DNA from: Cardiobacterium hominis
GTDB taxonomy: Bacteria; Pseudomonadota; Gammaproteobacteria; Cardiobacteriales; Cardiobacteriaceae
Assembly (NCBI RefSeq): GCF_900637305.1
Contig: NZ_LR134365.1
Location: forward strand, 1,666,501-1,730,500
Length of the DNA stretch: 64,000 nucleotides
Direction: 5' to 3'
Shown here one piece after another: positions 51,230-60,536 of the stretch. The position numbers were made by a program, and so were the translations under genes. Below the pieces are notes generated by a model. The model ran no database searches, was not told the origin of the DNA, and was given only the letters and a program-made list of their open reading frames with translations. How positions within the stretch are numbered: the stretch's first letter is position 1; every line of letters begins with the position of its first letter.

Positions 51230-51385
51230 AGGGACATACGGGTGCTGTGGCTTCCACCCTATAGCCCGGATTTCAACCCGATAGAGAAGACATGAGCATG
51301 GATCAAACGGTTGAGGAAACAATGGCGGTTGGCTGATGTGAATGCCCTGCTGTTTTGGTTCTTTACTCTCGTTACTCTTTATTAG
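51230..51385 (+). pseudogene. IS630-family transposase 3' remnant
   Basis: Frame reads IRVLWLPPYSPDFNPIEKT, stop (TGA 51293-51295 where Trp is usual), then AWIKRLRKQWRLADVNALL to TAG 51383. The YSPDFNPIE motif with the catalytic Glu is the IS630/Tc1 DDE C-terminus. Only the last ~50 codons remain recognisable, with a nonsense codon; no terminal repeats found. Confidence 0.75.
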
Positions 51386-51403
51386 CAATTTGACTATAGA
51401 TGA

Positions 51404-52351
51404 TCAATCGTCCAGTTTCGGAACGTCCCAGTCAGCCGGGCGCGCTTCGCCGGTCTGGTAGAACTGCTTCACCAGCTTCACGTATTCCAGAAAATCCCGG
51501 TTCTCTGTGGCCAGCCGATTGGCCATGTCCCAATCGATTTCGTCACGCTCGCGGGCCGGTATCAGGACCTGACTGTCGGCAGGGTTGTCCACGTCCAGCT
51601 TGATGAAACCGATGCCGTGGGCGGCGAACAGCATCCGCAGTTCCTTCAGCGTATCGGTGCCGCCGATTTCCGCCGTCACCAGATAGCCAAAGTTGGCCCA
51701 CGAAGAATTCGACACTGCCTGAAAAAAACACTCGCGCACGTTCGAACGGTTGATCAACAGCTTGGCCTCGAACGACCACAACTTGGTGCGCTTGTCGGAA
51801 TACTGGTTGACGCAGTCCCGTACCTCCTGATGCCAGTCCGCACCCAAGTCTTCCATGCCAACCACGTCCGGGTAAAGCCAGCGGTTCCCGTTCGGGCCGC
51901 GCTTATTCGATGAACGCTTCTCATCGATGCGCTTGGAGAATACGCCAAACTCCTCCCACAGGTATTGCGACAGCAGCGGGTACAGCGCGTGCTCGTCAAT
52001 TTTCAAAATACTCGCATCTGCAGTCGTCGATGTCCCCTCGCTTTCGGCAGCCGCCACTTCGGCGCTGTCCGAGCGCTCCGAAAAGTAATAACGGCGCGGC
52101 CGTCCTTCTGTCGTTTTGAGTCCCGGATGCTTCGTTTGCATACGCGGGCGCTGCGAGCTGATTTCTGCAACTAGCTGCTGCACCAAATCCGCATCGGACT
52201 TTATGTAGTCGCCACGGCTGTTAGCACGCTTTTCCTGGCACTCATCCGGGTATGAAGCGAACACCCACTCGGCGATCTGCCGTGCAGTGAATTTCTGCTC
52301 GGGCCGATCCTTCAGGTAGCCAATGACGGCCTTTGCAAGATTGAGTGCCAT
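51404..52351 (-). CDS. HrgA/COG2958-like protein
   Basis: 315 residues. N-terminal winged-helix domain (LNLAKAVIGYLKDRPEQKFTARQIAEWVFASYP), then a restriction-fold-like C-terminal domain: YPDVVGMEDLG, LWSFEAKLLINRSNVREC (E-x-K), FFQAVSNSSWANFGYLV. HrgA-type genes accompany type II or I restriction loci in Helicobacter and Campylobacter. A nuclease or effector role is inference. Last gene of the operon, nine bases after the CD-NTase-like gene. Confidence 0.72.
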   Translation of the reverse strand: MALNLAKAVIGYLKDRPEQKFTARQIAEWVFASYPDECQEKRANSRGDYIKSDADLVQQLVAEISSQRPRMQTKHPGLKTTEGRPRRYYFSERSDSAEVAAAESEGTSTTADASILKIDEHALYPLLSQYLWEEFGVFSKRIDEKRSSNKRGPNGNRWLYPDVVGMEDLGADWHQEVRDCVNQYSDKRTKLWSFEAKLLINRSNVRECFFQAVSNSSWANFGYLVTAEIGGTDTLKELRMLFAAHGIGFIKLDVDNPADSQVLIPARERDEIDWDMANRLATENRDFLEYVKLVKQFYQTGEARPADWDVPKLDD

Positions 52352-52360
52352 GTCTCCCCC

Positions 52361-53137
52361 TCAGAGCCGGAAAAGTTTCTTGATTTCGTTCTCAGCCGTT
52401 ACCGGCATCTGGTCTTTCTCGCATTGCCTGACCTTGGTCACAATAGTTTTTGCACGCGTGATTTCATTATTGACTCGTTGCGAGTAAGACGAGTCGGTGC
52501 TCAGATTGTCGATTACCGAAAACAGGTAGTCCTTTTGATTCGACTGGAACCAAAAGCCCTGGCCACAAATCCACTTCTCCATCGCAAATGAATCGAATGG
52601 AAATCCGCTGGCCGCATTCCAATATTTCATCAGACGAATAGTTGGCTTGATCAAAGAGTTGTTGTCCTTGTTCTTTGCTTCAAGTGTGGCGTTGAAGTCG
52701 TTCGGATTCGTGGTCATCCAACCACCTGACCCGTTGGGAATCTGCAGCTCGCCGAGCCAGGTCGTAGTTGCGGGAACGAGGTCGAACTTGATGTGGTTCA
52801 GCTCCAGGACAATGGTCGGACTGGACTGGCGGATATCCGAAGATTTGTAGTACTTCTCGACAAAAGCCTTCAGCCGATTCAGATAAGTCTGAGGCGTGGC
52901 GTTGTTCTCGCTAAACACGATCATGTAATCAATATCCGAACGCTCATCCATAGAGCGCGGAAGAATCGTGCCTCGAGTCGACGAACCGAAGCGGAAGTGC
53001 TGCTTGATTACGCCACTGCTGAAATGCTGGCCAAGCCGGGTTTGCAATGTGGAGATCGATGTCGTGATCAACGACTGCTCAGCTGTGGAGAGCACGGCAC
53101 TACTGGCCGTGTCCGTCAGAAAACTCAATACCGACAT
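52361..53137 (-). CDS. SMODS/CD-NTase-like nucleotidyltransferase
   Basis: 258 residues. The Pol-beta nucleotidyltransferase motif is intact: GSSTRGT (51-57), DIDYMIVF with two Asp (68, 70), and a third acidic residue in KFDLVPA (~119). A helical region follows. CD-NTases of CBASS make cyclic oligonucleotides on phage infection; product type cannot be read from sequence. Four bases downstream of the SLATT gene, pairing it with a 2TM effector. Confidence 0.82.
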   Translation of the reverse strand: MSVLSFLTDTASSAVLSTAEQSLITTSISTLQTRLGQHFSSGVIKQHFRFGSSTRGTILPRSMDERSDIDYMIVFSENNATPQTYLNRLKAFVEKYYKSSDIRQSSPTIVLELNHIKFDLVPATTTWLGELQIPNGSGGWMTTNPNDFNATLEAKNKDNNSLIKPTIRLMKYWNAASGFPFDSFAMEKWICGQGFWFQSNQKDYLFSVIDNLSTDSSYSQRVNNEITRAKTIVTKVRQCEKDQMPVTAENEIKKLFRL

Positions 53138-53141
53138 TCTG

Positions 53142-53663
53142 TCATTTCTCCTTATCTACTTTGTGGGTGGCTTCGCCTTCTTTGATCCCTTTGCGAGCTG
53201 CGACAAATGCGCGCCTTGGAATACTCGGGCTCTTCTGGTTCAGCTCATTGCGTGCAGAGGAAAGCGCCTTCAATCTCTCAGGAAGCTCGTCCAGCCGATC
53301 TGTCTCAAGCAGTTCGATCTCGCGAAAAAAGCGGGCTTCATTTCGAAGAGCCAAGAACTGTCCGGCAGCTGCCCGGTGCATTGCAGCGCGCTCGTTCGGC
53401 TTGAGAAAGGTCATCAACCCCGTCAGCAGCGACGCCAGCAAGGTGAAGGCACTGGCCCACTCGGGTTGGCTTTTAACCAGAGCTGCACCTGCAATCGCAC
53501 CAAGAGCGGTTGCAGGCACACCCAGCCAGTAGTTGCGCCGAACCCATGTATCTTCGGCGTTGAAATGCCCCTTGCTCGAATACAGGGCGTCTTCTTCCAG
53601 TCGCTCAGCCTCTCTGCAAAGCGCAGAAATCTTGGCTTGATCCTCTGGCGATGTCCCAGTCAT
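53142..53663 (-). CDS. SLATT-domain two-TM protein (probable membrane effector)
   Basis: 173 residues from ATG 53663. Helical N-terminus, two membrane segments (NYWLGVPATALGAIAGAALV, ~44-63; WASAFTLLASLLTGLMTFL, ~69-87) and a long charged helical C-terminus (AAAGQFLALRNEARFFREIE). This is the SLATT (SMODS- and SLOG-associated 2TM) layout. In the paired role the second messenger would open it as a membrane-disrupting pore. Confidence 0.78.
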   Translation of the reverse strand: MTGTSPEDQAKISALCREAERLEEDALYSSKGHFNAEDTWVRRNYWLGVPATALGAIAGAALVKSQPEWASAFTLLASLLTGLMTFLKPNERAAMHRAAAGQFLALRNEARFFREIELLETDRLDELPERLKALSSARNELNQKSPSIPRRAFVAARKGIKEGEATHKVDKEK

Positions 53664-53688
53664 CACGTCCTCCCGCACCAATTCGTTC

Positions 53689-56600
53689 TCATGCTGACGC
53701 TCCAGTCTGTGGCGGAGCCTTCGGCGGAATCGCGCCCTGCTGATAGGTCGCATCGAAAACGGTGTCCGTCAGCCAGCGCTTGAAGTTGGGGTTGTCGCTG
53801 AACTGCTTGAACAGCTCGGTGTGATCGGACAGCAGCTCCAGCACCACGCGGTTTAACGCCTTGTCGTGCTCCAACCTGGCGTTTTGCCTGTCGGAGTTCG
53901 CCTGCGCGTTCTGGTAGGCCTTGTCCTGCGCCACCCTTGCCGGGATTTCCTCGGCGATGACCTTGCGAATCTTGTCCTCGTCCTTCCATTCGATATTGCC
54001 GAACAGGTCGTTGAAGGTTTGGATGATGTTGGAAAGACGGTCAATATCAGGCTCACCTTGGCCGCCTGCACCGCCAGAAGGCACCGGATCGACGGTAGCG
54101 TCGGCATCGTCCATCGCCATCTTCAGCGCTGCTTTGGCCTCAACCCGATAGCTGTCCATGTCGATGGTCTCCAGCACCCCCTTGGAGAGGTCTTCTTCCT
54201 TGGGCGCGGGCAACTTCGGGATGAGGAAGTTCAGGAAGATCGACAGCTTCTCCCACATCGGGTGACCGTAACTCAGGATCGCGGCGAGGAAACCGTAGCT
54301 GCGCACAAAGGCCTTCGCCTTCCCCTTGAACTTGACCTGATCGTCCTCGCCGAGCTGGTCGGTGTACTCGACCACGCACGCATCGAGGATCGGATCGAGT
54401 TTGTCCCGGTCTGCGCCGCTCAAGTAAAGCGTCACCAAGTCTTCCACCTGCTGCCAGCTATACACCTGCTGCCCGTCGAGTTCAGCCTTCAGGTCGTGCA
54501 GTTTGTTGGCGTCGGTTTCACCGGTCTGTATGGTGGCGCGGTAGTAATCCTGGAACGCCGCCTTCACTGCCTCGGCGTTGTCGGCGAAGTCGAGCACGAA
54601 GGTGTCGTGCTTCTGTGGATGCGCCCGGTTCAGGCGTGACAGGGTCTGCACCGCCAGCACGCCCGCCAGCGGCTTGTCCACGTACATCGTGTGCAGCAAG
54701 GGTTCATCAAAGCCGGTGACGAACTTGTTGGCAACGATCAGGAATCGATACGGGTCTTGCTTGAGATTGGCCGGAATGTCCTTGCTCGGAAACCCGTTGA
54801 GATCGGCCTCGGTCTTCTTCTGCCCGCCAATCTCGAAGTCGCCCGAGTACGCCACGATCGCCTTGTACGGGCTCTTGATCTGGGTGAGATAGTCCGACAC
54901 CTCGCGCCAGTAGTCAATGGCCCGCGCGATGCCGTTGCACACGATCATCGCCCGCGCCTTGCCACCGATTTTCTGTTTGCCCGCCACCTGCGCGATGAAG
55001 TGATCGACCATGATCTCGGCCTTGCGGCGGATGGCCTTGTCGTGCGATTCGACGTAGTGGCGAATCTTCTTCAGCGCCTTCACCTTGTCGAACTCCGGGT
55101 CGTCCGCCACCGTCTTGGCCACTTGGTAGAAGCTGTCGTAGGTGGTGTAGTTCTCCACTACATCGAGGATGAACTTCTCCTGGATGGCCTGCTTGGTGGT
55201 GTAGGTCAGTTCTTCGGGCGAGCGGAACTGCACCTTATCGCCGACAAGGGTCTTCTCGCCGAACAACTCCAGAGTCTTATTCTTGGGCGTGGCAGTGAAC
55301 GCAAAGTAGCTGGCGTTGGCCAGAAGTTTGCGCGAGGCGATGCGTTTCTCGATTTCGGCATTGACCGCATCCTGCGTGCCGTCCTCTTCGAACGCCTCCT
55401 CGACAGCCTTGCCGCCGAGGGCTTCGTGCATCCGCGCTGTGGTCTTGCCGCCTTGGCTGGAATGCGCTTCGTCGATCAACAGCGCGAAGCTCTTGCCGGA
55501 GAGGTCGCCCAGCTCATCAAGGATGAACGGGAATTTCTGCACCGTCGTGACGATGATCTTCTTGCCACGGCGCAGGTACTCACGCAGCTCCTGCGCGTTA
55601 TCGGAGTGACCGAAGATCGCCGCCACGTGGTCGTACCCCTTGATGGTGCGGGCGATCTGCGTGTCCAGCGCGCGCCGGTCGGTGATGACGATGATGGAAT
55701 CGAACTGCGCCGTCATCGGGTCATCCTTGCGGCGCAGCTCCACCAACTGGTGCGCCAGCCAAGCAATCGTGTTGCTCTTGCCGCTGCCTGCCGAATGCTG
55801 GATCAGGTAGCGCTTGCCCACCCCATCGGTATGGGCACGGCGCAGCAGCGCACGCACCGTGCGCAACTGATGGAAGCGCGGGAAGATCTGCTTGCGCCTC
55901 TTGCGTTTCTTGCCGCTGGCGTCTGCTTCTTCCTCCACCACCACCTGCGCGTAGCTCTCGATGATGTTGGCCAGCGACTCGCGGGTCAGCACCTGCTTCC
56001 ACAGGTAATCGGTCTTCAGACCATCCGGGGTGGGCGGGTTGCCTGCGCCGCTGTTCCAGCCCTGGTTGAACGGCAAAAACCACGAGGCCTTACCCTTCAA
56101 CTCAGTGCAGAACGCGGCCTCCGCGTCATCGACTGCGATGTGCGCCACGCAACGCCCCAACTGGAACAACAGCTCCTGTGGGTTGCGCGTGGTTTGGTAC
56201 TGGACGATGGCGTCGGCCAGGGTTTGCTTGGTCAACGAATTCTTCAACTCAAACGTCAGTACCGGCAGACCGTTGATGAAGATCACCAAATCCAGTTCGT
56301 TGCCGGAATCGTTGCTGTAGCGCACCTGCCGGGTGACGCTGAAGATGTTCTTGCCGAAGGCATCCGCTGCGGCGGCATTGCCCGGCGTGGGCAGCAGCTT
56401 GTAGAGATCGACGTGTACCGGCCCGTGGCTCACGCCCTTGCGCAGCACGTCCACCACGCCGCGCTTGGTGATCTCGCCCTGCAGCCGGTGCAGGAACTGG
56501 GTGCGCTTAATGCCCTCCGCCGTCAGCTCCAGCGTTTCTACCGCCTCGGGGCTTGTAGCCTGCAAGAAGGCCAGCAACTGCGCCACATCCAGCGCCACGT

Positions 56601-56760
56601 CGCGGTTGTATTCGGTGGGCTTGCCCTGCACGTAGCCGTTGTGGGTGGCGGCGAAGTCCGTGGGCGCCAGCTCATGGCTGTACTCGGGCTGCGGCACACC
56701 GGTCAAGCCGCGTACCACGCGCGCCTCGAACCAGCGCTCGCTGGTGTCAGTCTTCGCCAT
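53689..56760 (-). CDS. hsdR: Type I restriction endonuclease subunit HsdR
   Basis: ATG 56760 chosen: GAGGAGG is 7 bp upstream, too close for ATG 56766. 1023 residues. PD-ExK nuclease (ELDLVIFINGLPVLTFELKN), SF2 motor with QHSAGSGKSNTIAWLA (Walker A) and LLIDEAHSS (DEAH), helicase motif VI region QTLSRLNRAHP, and a C-terminal HsdM-binding helical part. ATP-dependent translocation and cleavage. Start lies within the hsdS end. Confidence 0.96.
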   Translation of the reverse strand: MAKTDTSERWFEARVVRGLTGVPQPEYSHELAPTDFAATHNGYVQGKPTEYNRDVALDVAQLLAFLQATSPEAVETLELTAEGIKRTQFLHRLQGEITKRGVVDVLRKGVSHGPVHVDLYKLLPTPGNAAAADAFGKNIFSVTRQVRYSNDSGNELDLVIFINGLPVLTFELKNSLTKQTLADAIVQYQTTRNPQELLFQLGRCVAHIAVDDAEAAFCTELKGKASWFLPFNQGWNSGAGNPPTPDGLKTDYLWKQVLTRESLANIIESYAQVVVEEEADASGKKRKRRKQIFPRFHQLRTVRALLRRAHTDGVGKRYLIQHSAGSGKSNTIAWLAHQLVELRRKDDPMTAQFDSIIVITDRRALDTQIARTIKGYDHVAAIFGHSDNAQELREYLRRGKKIIVTTVQKFPFILDELGDLSGKSFALLIDEAHSSQGGKTTARMHEALGGKAVEEAFEEDGTQDAVNAEIEKRIASRKLLANASYFAFTATPKNKTLELFGEKTLVGDKVQFRSPEELTYTTKQAIQEKFILDVVENYTTYDSFYQVAKTVADDPEFDKVKALKKIRHYVESHDKAIRRKAEIMVDHFIAQVAGKQKIGGKARAMIVCNGIARAIDYWREVSDYLTQIKSPYKAIVAYSGDFEIGGQKKTEADLNGFPSKDIPANLKQDPYRFLIVANKFVTGFDEPLLHTMYVDKPLAGVLAVQTLSRLNRAHPQKHDTFVLDFADNAEAVKAAFQDYYRATIQTGETDANKLHDLKAELDGQQVYSWQQVEDLVTLYLSGADRDKLDPILDACVVEYTDQLGEDDQVKFKGKAKAFVRSYGFLAAILSYGHPMWEKLSIFLNFLIPKLPAPKEEDLSKGVLETIDMDSYRVEAKAALKMAMDDADATVDPVPSGGAGGQGEPDIDRLSNIIQTFNDLFGNIEWKDEDKIRKVIAEEIPARVAQDKAYQNAQANSDRQNARLEHDKALNRVVLELLSDHTELFKQFSDNPNFKRWLTDTVFDATYQQGAIPPKAPPQTGASA

Positions 56761-58144
56761 CGTCATCCTCCTCTTCGGTCACATCTTCGTTTTCATCGCC
56801 CAGCGCGGAAAGCAGAGCGTCGTCCACCATGTCGTCCGGGCCGGGTTGCCAGCCGCGCACGTCCACTTGACCGGTGACCACATCGGCAATCAGGCGGTCG
56901 CGGTATTCGCGGATCAGCTTGATTTCCTCTTCAGCGCGGGCAATAGCGTCATCCAGCGGCTGGCACTCTTCGGTGATCCAGCGGCAGATGGCTTTTTGTT
57001 CTTCGATGGGAGGGACGGTGAACGGAACCGTCACGAGCTTTTCGCGCGTCAGGTGCGCGATGCTGACGCGGTTCACGATAGCATTGAAACGGCCACGCTT
57101 GCCATAGGTGAAAAACTGGTGGAACAGGAATTCCGGCAACATCATCGGCTTGGCCGCAACCCGATGCACAGAGTTCTGGATGTAGCACTCCGGCAGTTCA
57201 TCGTTCCACATGCAGGCCCGACCAACTTCTCCGCCTTCGCTGACCAGCAAGTCACCCTTGCGAATGCGGAGTTGCGCCATCTCAGCTTTGGCCACCCACA
57301 TTTCCTTCACGTCGCGCACATCTGGCTTAATCCACTGCACATTCGTGGAGCGCAGGTAGGGCTTAAAATCGCCATCGCCAGCCTTGGCTTCCGTGGTCAG
57401 CATCTTGCCCAAGACCATGTTGGCCACGTTCTTCAGCCTTTGCACTTCCCAGTGCTCCGGCACCTCGCCCAGCCATTCGATGCCGGACGGCCTCAACGCT
57501 ACCGATGAATCAAGGCCGCGCGTGACTGCGTGGTCGATGATGCGCAGCTTTTGTTCGGTGAGCAGCTTGATCAGATCCCGTTTGGCCTTGATGAAGCGGG
57601 CGATGTACGCGTCCTGCGCGCGCAGGTAGGCAACGATCTGGTCTTGTTCGGAGCGCGAGGGGACAGGAATTGGAATTTGCCCAAACTGGTCAAAATATAG
57701 CCGGAGGCGCATATCCATTATGCCCCTCGACCTAATTTTGAACTGCTGGAGATACTTCTTCGTTCTAAATAGGAAATGATAGTAATCAGTGTTGCATGGC
57801 TTGACTGGCCTCAAAATATCATAGGCTGGACTGGTAACGCCTTGATAGTGGGAGGCGCCAATAGCACCCATCCAAGCGAGAAGCTTGTTGCAAATTATGT
57901 CCCCCTCTTTTACAACCCAATATCCATCGGTTGTAGAAGCTTTATTGCCGCGTTGCTCAAGGCTTTTTCGCGGTCTTACGCCAATATGGGTGTAAACAGA
58001 TAGCAACTCCATCTGGTTATTTGCTGGCGCTTTTTCAATAACCAAGCGGAACATTTGCTTAGCACGCAGGATTCCCCACGATTCAGGCAAATATTCAAAC
58101 CACTTCAAATCAGTTCGTCTGTAATCCGGATAGGGGCCAAACAT
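56747..58144 (-). CDS. hsdS: Type I restriction specificity subunit HsdS
   Basis: 465 residues with two target-recognition domains, each followed by a conserved helix: TRD1 ~15-185 (...IPIPVPSRSEQDQIVAYL) and TRD2 ~220-390 (...VTVPFTVPPIEEQKAICRWI). TRD1 DNA is clearly AT-richer than the rest. The C-terminus is strongly acidic (ENEDVTEEEDDDGED). Binds the bipartite methylation target. TAATG overlap with hsdM. Confidence 0.94.
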   Translation of the reverse strand: MFGPYPDYRRTDLKWFEYLPESWGILRAKQMFRLVIEKAPANNQMELLSVYTHIGVRPRKSLEQRGNKASTTDGYWVVKEGDIICNKLLAWMGAIGASHYQGVTSPAYDILRPVKPCNTDYYHFLFRTKKYLQQFKIRSRGIMDMRLRLYFDQFGQIPIPVPSRSEQDQIVAYLRAQDAYIARFIKAKRDLIKLLTEQKLRIIDHAVTRGLDSSVALRPSGIEWLGEVPEHWEVQRLKNVANMVLGKMLTTEAKAGDGDFKPYLRSTNVQWIKPDVRDVKEMWVAKAEMAQLRIRKGDLLVSEGGEVGRACMWNDELPECYIQNSVHRVAAKPMMLPEFLFHQFFTYGKRGRFNAIVNRVSIAHLTREKLVTVPFTVPPIEEQKAICRWITEECQPLDDAIARAEEEIKLIREYRDRLIADVVTGQVDVRGWQPGPDDMVDDALLSALGDENEDVTEEEDDDGED

Positions 58145-60525
58145 TATTTTTCTACCCCCACGATCTTGTGCAACAAACCCTCGCTTTGCTGCTCCAGCGC
58201 GAGAATGTCGGCGCGGATTTCGGCCAGCGTGCGCAGTGGCACGGGCTTGTAGAAATAGCGGGCGAAGGAAATCTCGTAGCCGATCTGGGTCTTGTCCGTG
58301 GCGATCCAGGCGTCCGGTGCGTGCGGCAGCACTTCGCGGGCGAAGAAGGCGTCAATGCCGCCTGGTTCCTTCAACGGCACCTGCTCGGTGTCGCGCAGCT
58401 CACTGTCGGGTTCGTACTCGACCATGAAGCGATCCTTGCCCACGGTTTCCAGGTACGCACCGTCGAAGCCGGGCTCGAAGTGTTCCCCTGCCTTGAGCTT
58501 GCTGCGCTTAGCGATGACCGGCGGCGCGGCTTCGTCGCGCCAACTCACTGCCTTGTAGATGGCCTTCTTCTCCGGCGCGCCGAGCTTGTCGCCCTGCGCC
58601 TTGAGCGCCGCATCGAAGCGGGCGCGGAATTCGTTGTGGTCGTCGAACACGGCGCTGCCCAGTGCCTTTTGCGCCCGTTGTGCCACCTCCATCAGCCCCT
58701 TGTCGCGCTGCCATGTCGAGGCATCGAGCAACTTCTTGCGGCGCTTGGCGGGCACGGACTTGCGGCTGGTGGTGGCTTCACCGTCATCGCCACTGTCTTC
58801 GCCGTCGTCGTCTTCATTTTCGTCCTCATCTCTCAGCCACGCCTCGATGGCCTGTTTGCGCTTGGCGAACTCGCTGTAGAGCGCCTCGCCATGGGTGGCA
58901 TAGATTTCGGCGCGTAGTGCCTCATCGCCGGAGGCAAAACGCAGGGGCTCAATGCGTTCGTCGGAGAGCTGGCTTTTCAGGCGCAGCGGGCGCTCGACGG
59001 TGATCTTCCAGTAGCCGAAGTCCTCGGTGTCGAACCATTTCGACTCGGCGGTTTCCTGCGCCTCGCCGAGGTAGAGGTCGAGGATTCGCTGGATGTCACC
59101 AGCCGAGAGTTCGCAGTTCTTCTTGCCGAGGTTGCGGCGCAGCGGCTGGAACCACTGCGATGCGTCGATCAACTGCACCTTGCCACGCCGCGCTTCGGCC
59201 TTCTTGTTGGCCAGCATCCAGATGTAGGTGGCGATGCCGGTGTTGTAGAAGATGTTGAGCGGCAGGGCGATAATGGCCTCACACCAGTCGTTCTCCAGCA
59301 CCCAGCGGCGGATGTTGCTCTCGCCCTGGCCTGCGTCGCCGGTAAACAGCGCGGAGCCGTTGTGCACCAGCGCAATTCGGCTGCCCAGCGGCGTGTTGTG
59401 CTTCATCTTTTGCAGCTTGTTCACCTGGAACATGAGCTGTCCGTCGCTTGAGCGGGTGATGAGCTTGAATTCGTTGTTGCCCGCGTGGCTGACAATGAAA
59501 CGCGGGTCATTGAATTCCTTCTTGCCGCCCATGCGCTCCAGATCGGTCTTCCAACTCTTGCCGTAGGGCGGGTTGGAGATCATGAAGTCGAATTCGCGGC
59601 TCCTGAACTGGTCGTTGGACAGGGTGGATTTGTCTGCGCCACCGACGATGTTCTCGGCCTCCGCGCCTTCGCCCTTCAAGAGCAGGTCGGCCTTGCAAAT
59701 AGCGTAGGTTTCGTCGCTGATCTCCTGCCCGAACAGGTGGATCGACACTTCCTTGCCGTGCTGCTCAGCCAATTCGTGTAGCGCTTCCTCGGCCACGGTG
59801 AGCATGCCGCCAGTGCCGCAGGTGCCGTCGTAGAGCGAATAGGTGCTGGACTCGATCCGGTCGGCCACCGGCAGAAATAACAACTTGGCCATGAGCTGCA
59901 CCACGTCGCGCGGGGTGAAGTGTTCGCCTGCCTCTTCGTTGTTGTCTTCGTTGAAGCGGCGGATCAGCTCCTCGAACACTGTGCCCATGCCGTGGTTGTC
60001 CAGCGCGGGCAGCTTGATGCGGCCGTCGACATCCTTTACTGGCAGCGGCGCGAGATTGACCTCGGGGTCGAGGAAGTCGTCGATCAAGTAACCAAGGACG
60101 TGGGAATCCACCAGCTTCTGGATCTGGTTGCGGAAGTTGAACTTGGTGAGGATCTCCTGCACGTTGGGTGAGAAGCCGTCCAGGTATGCAATGAAGTCAT
60201 CGCGCAAGCGCTGGCCCTGGCTGCTTCCCTTGAGCTTGGCCAGCGTGAATTCTGAGACGTTGTAGAAGGCTTGGCCTGCCGCCATGCGCAGCGCGCCGTC
60301 CTGCTCGGCCACTTTGTGGGTGTCCAGGAACCTCTTGCGCTCGAGCACCACGTCTTTCGTCGCTTCGAGCACGGCGTCGAGCCGCCGCAGCACGGTGAAA
60401 GGCAGGATCACGTCACGGTACTTGCCGCGCACGTAGACGTCGCGAAGACGGTTGTCAGCAATGTTCCAGATGAAGTCGGAAATCCACTTGATCTGGCTTT
60501 GGTCTTGTTGTCGCTTCTTCTGCAT
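58144..60525 (-). CDS. hsdM: Type I modification methylase HsdM
   Basis: 793 residues from ATG 60525. N-terminal HsdM domain (ISDFIWNIADNRLRDVYVRGKYRDVILP...), SAM motif DGTCGTGGMLTVAEEAL, catalytic NPPYGKSW (N6-adenine). Long C-terminal extension with an acidic linker (DEDENEDDDGEDSGDDGE), as in the longer HsdM subgroup. Confidence 0.95.
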   Translation of the reverse strand: MQKKRQQDQSQIKWISDFIWNIADNRLRDVYVRGKYRDVILPFTVLRRLDAVLEATKDVVLERKRFLDTHKVAEQDGALRMAAGQAFYNVSEFTLAKLKGSSQGQRLRDDFIAYLDGFSPNVQEILTKFNFRNQIQKLVDSHVLGYLIDDFLDPEVNLAPLPVKDVDGRIKLPALDNHGMGTVFEELIRRFNEDNNEEAGEHFTPRDVVQLMAKLLFLPVADRIESSTYSLYDGTCGTGGMLTVAEEALHELAEQHGKEVSIHLFGQEISDETYAICKADLLLKGEGAEAENIVGGADKSTLSNDQFRSREFDFMISNPPYGKSWKTDLERMGGKKEFNDPRFIVSHAGNNEFKLITRSSDGQLMFQVNKLQKMKHNTPLGSRIALVHNGSALFTGDAGQGESNIRRWVLENDWCEAIIALPLNIFYNTGIATYIWMLANKKAEARRGKVQLIDASQWFQPLRRNLGKKNCELSAGDIQRILDLYLGEAQETAESKWFDTEDFGYWKITVERPLRLKSQLSDERIEPLRFASGDEALRAEIYATHGEALYSEFAKRKQAIEAWLRDEDENEDDDGEDSGDDGEATTSRKSVPAKRRKKLLDASTWQRDKGLMEVAQRAQKALGSAVFDDHNEFRARFDAALKAQGDKLGAPEKKAIYKAVSWRDEAAPPVIAKRSKLKAGEHFEPGFDGAYLETVGKDRFMVEYEPDSELRDTEQVPLKEPGGIDAFFAREVLPHAPDAWIATDKTQIGYEISFARYFYKPVPLRTLAEIRADILALEQQSEGLLHKIVGVEK

Positions 60526-60536
60526 CAATACATTCC

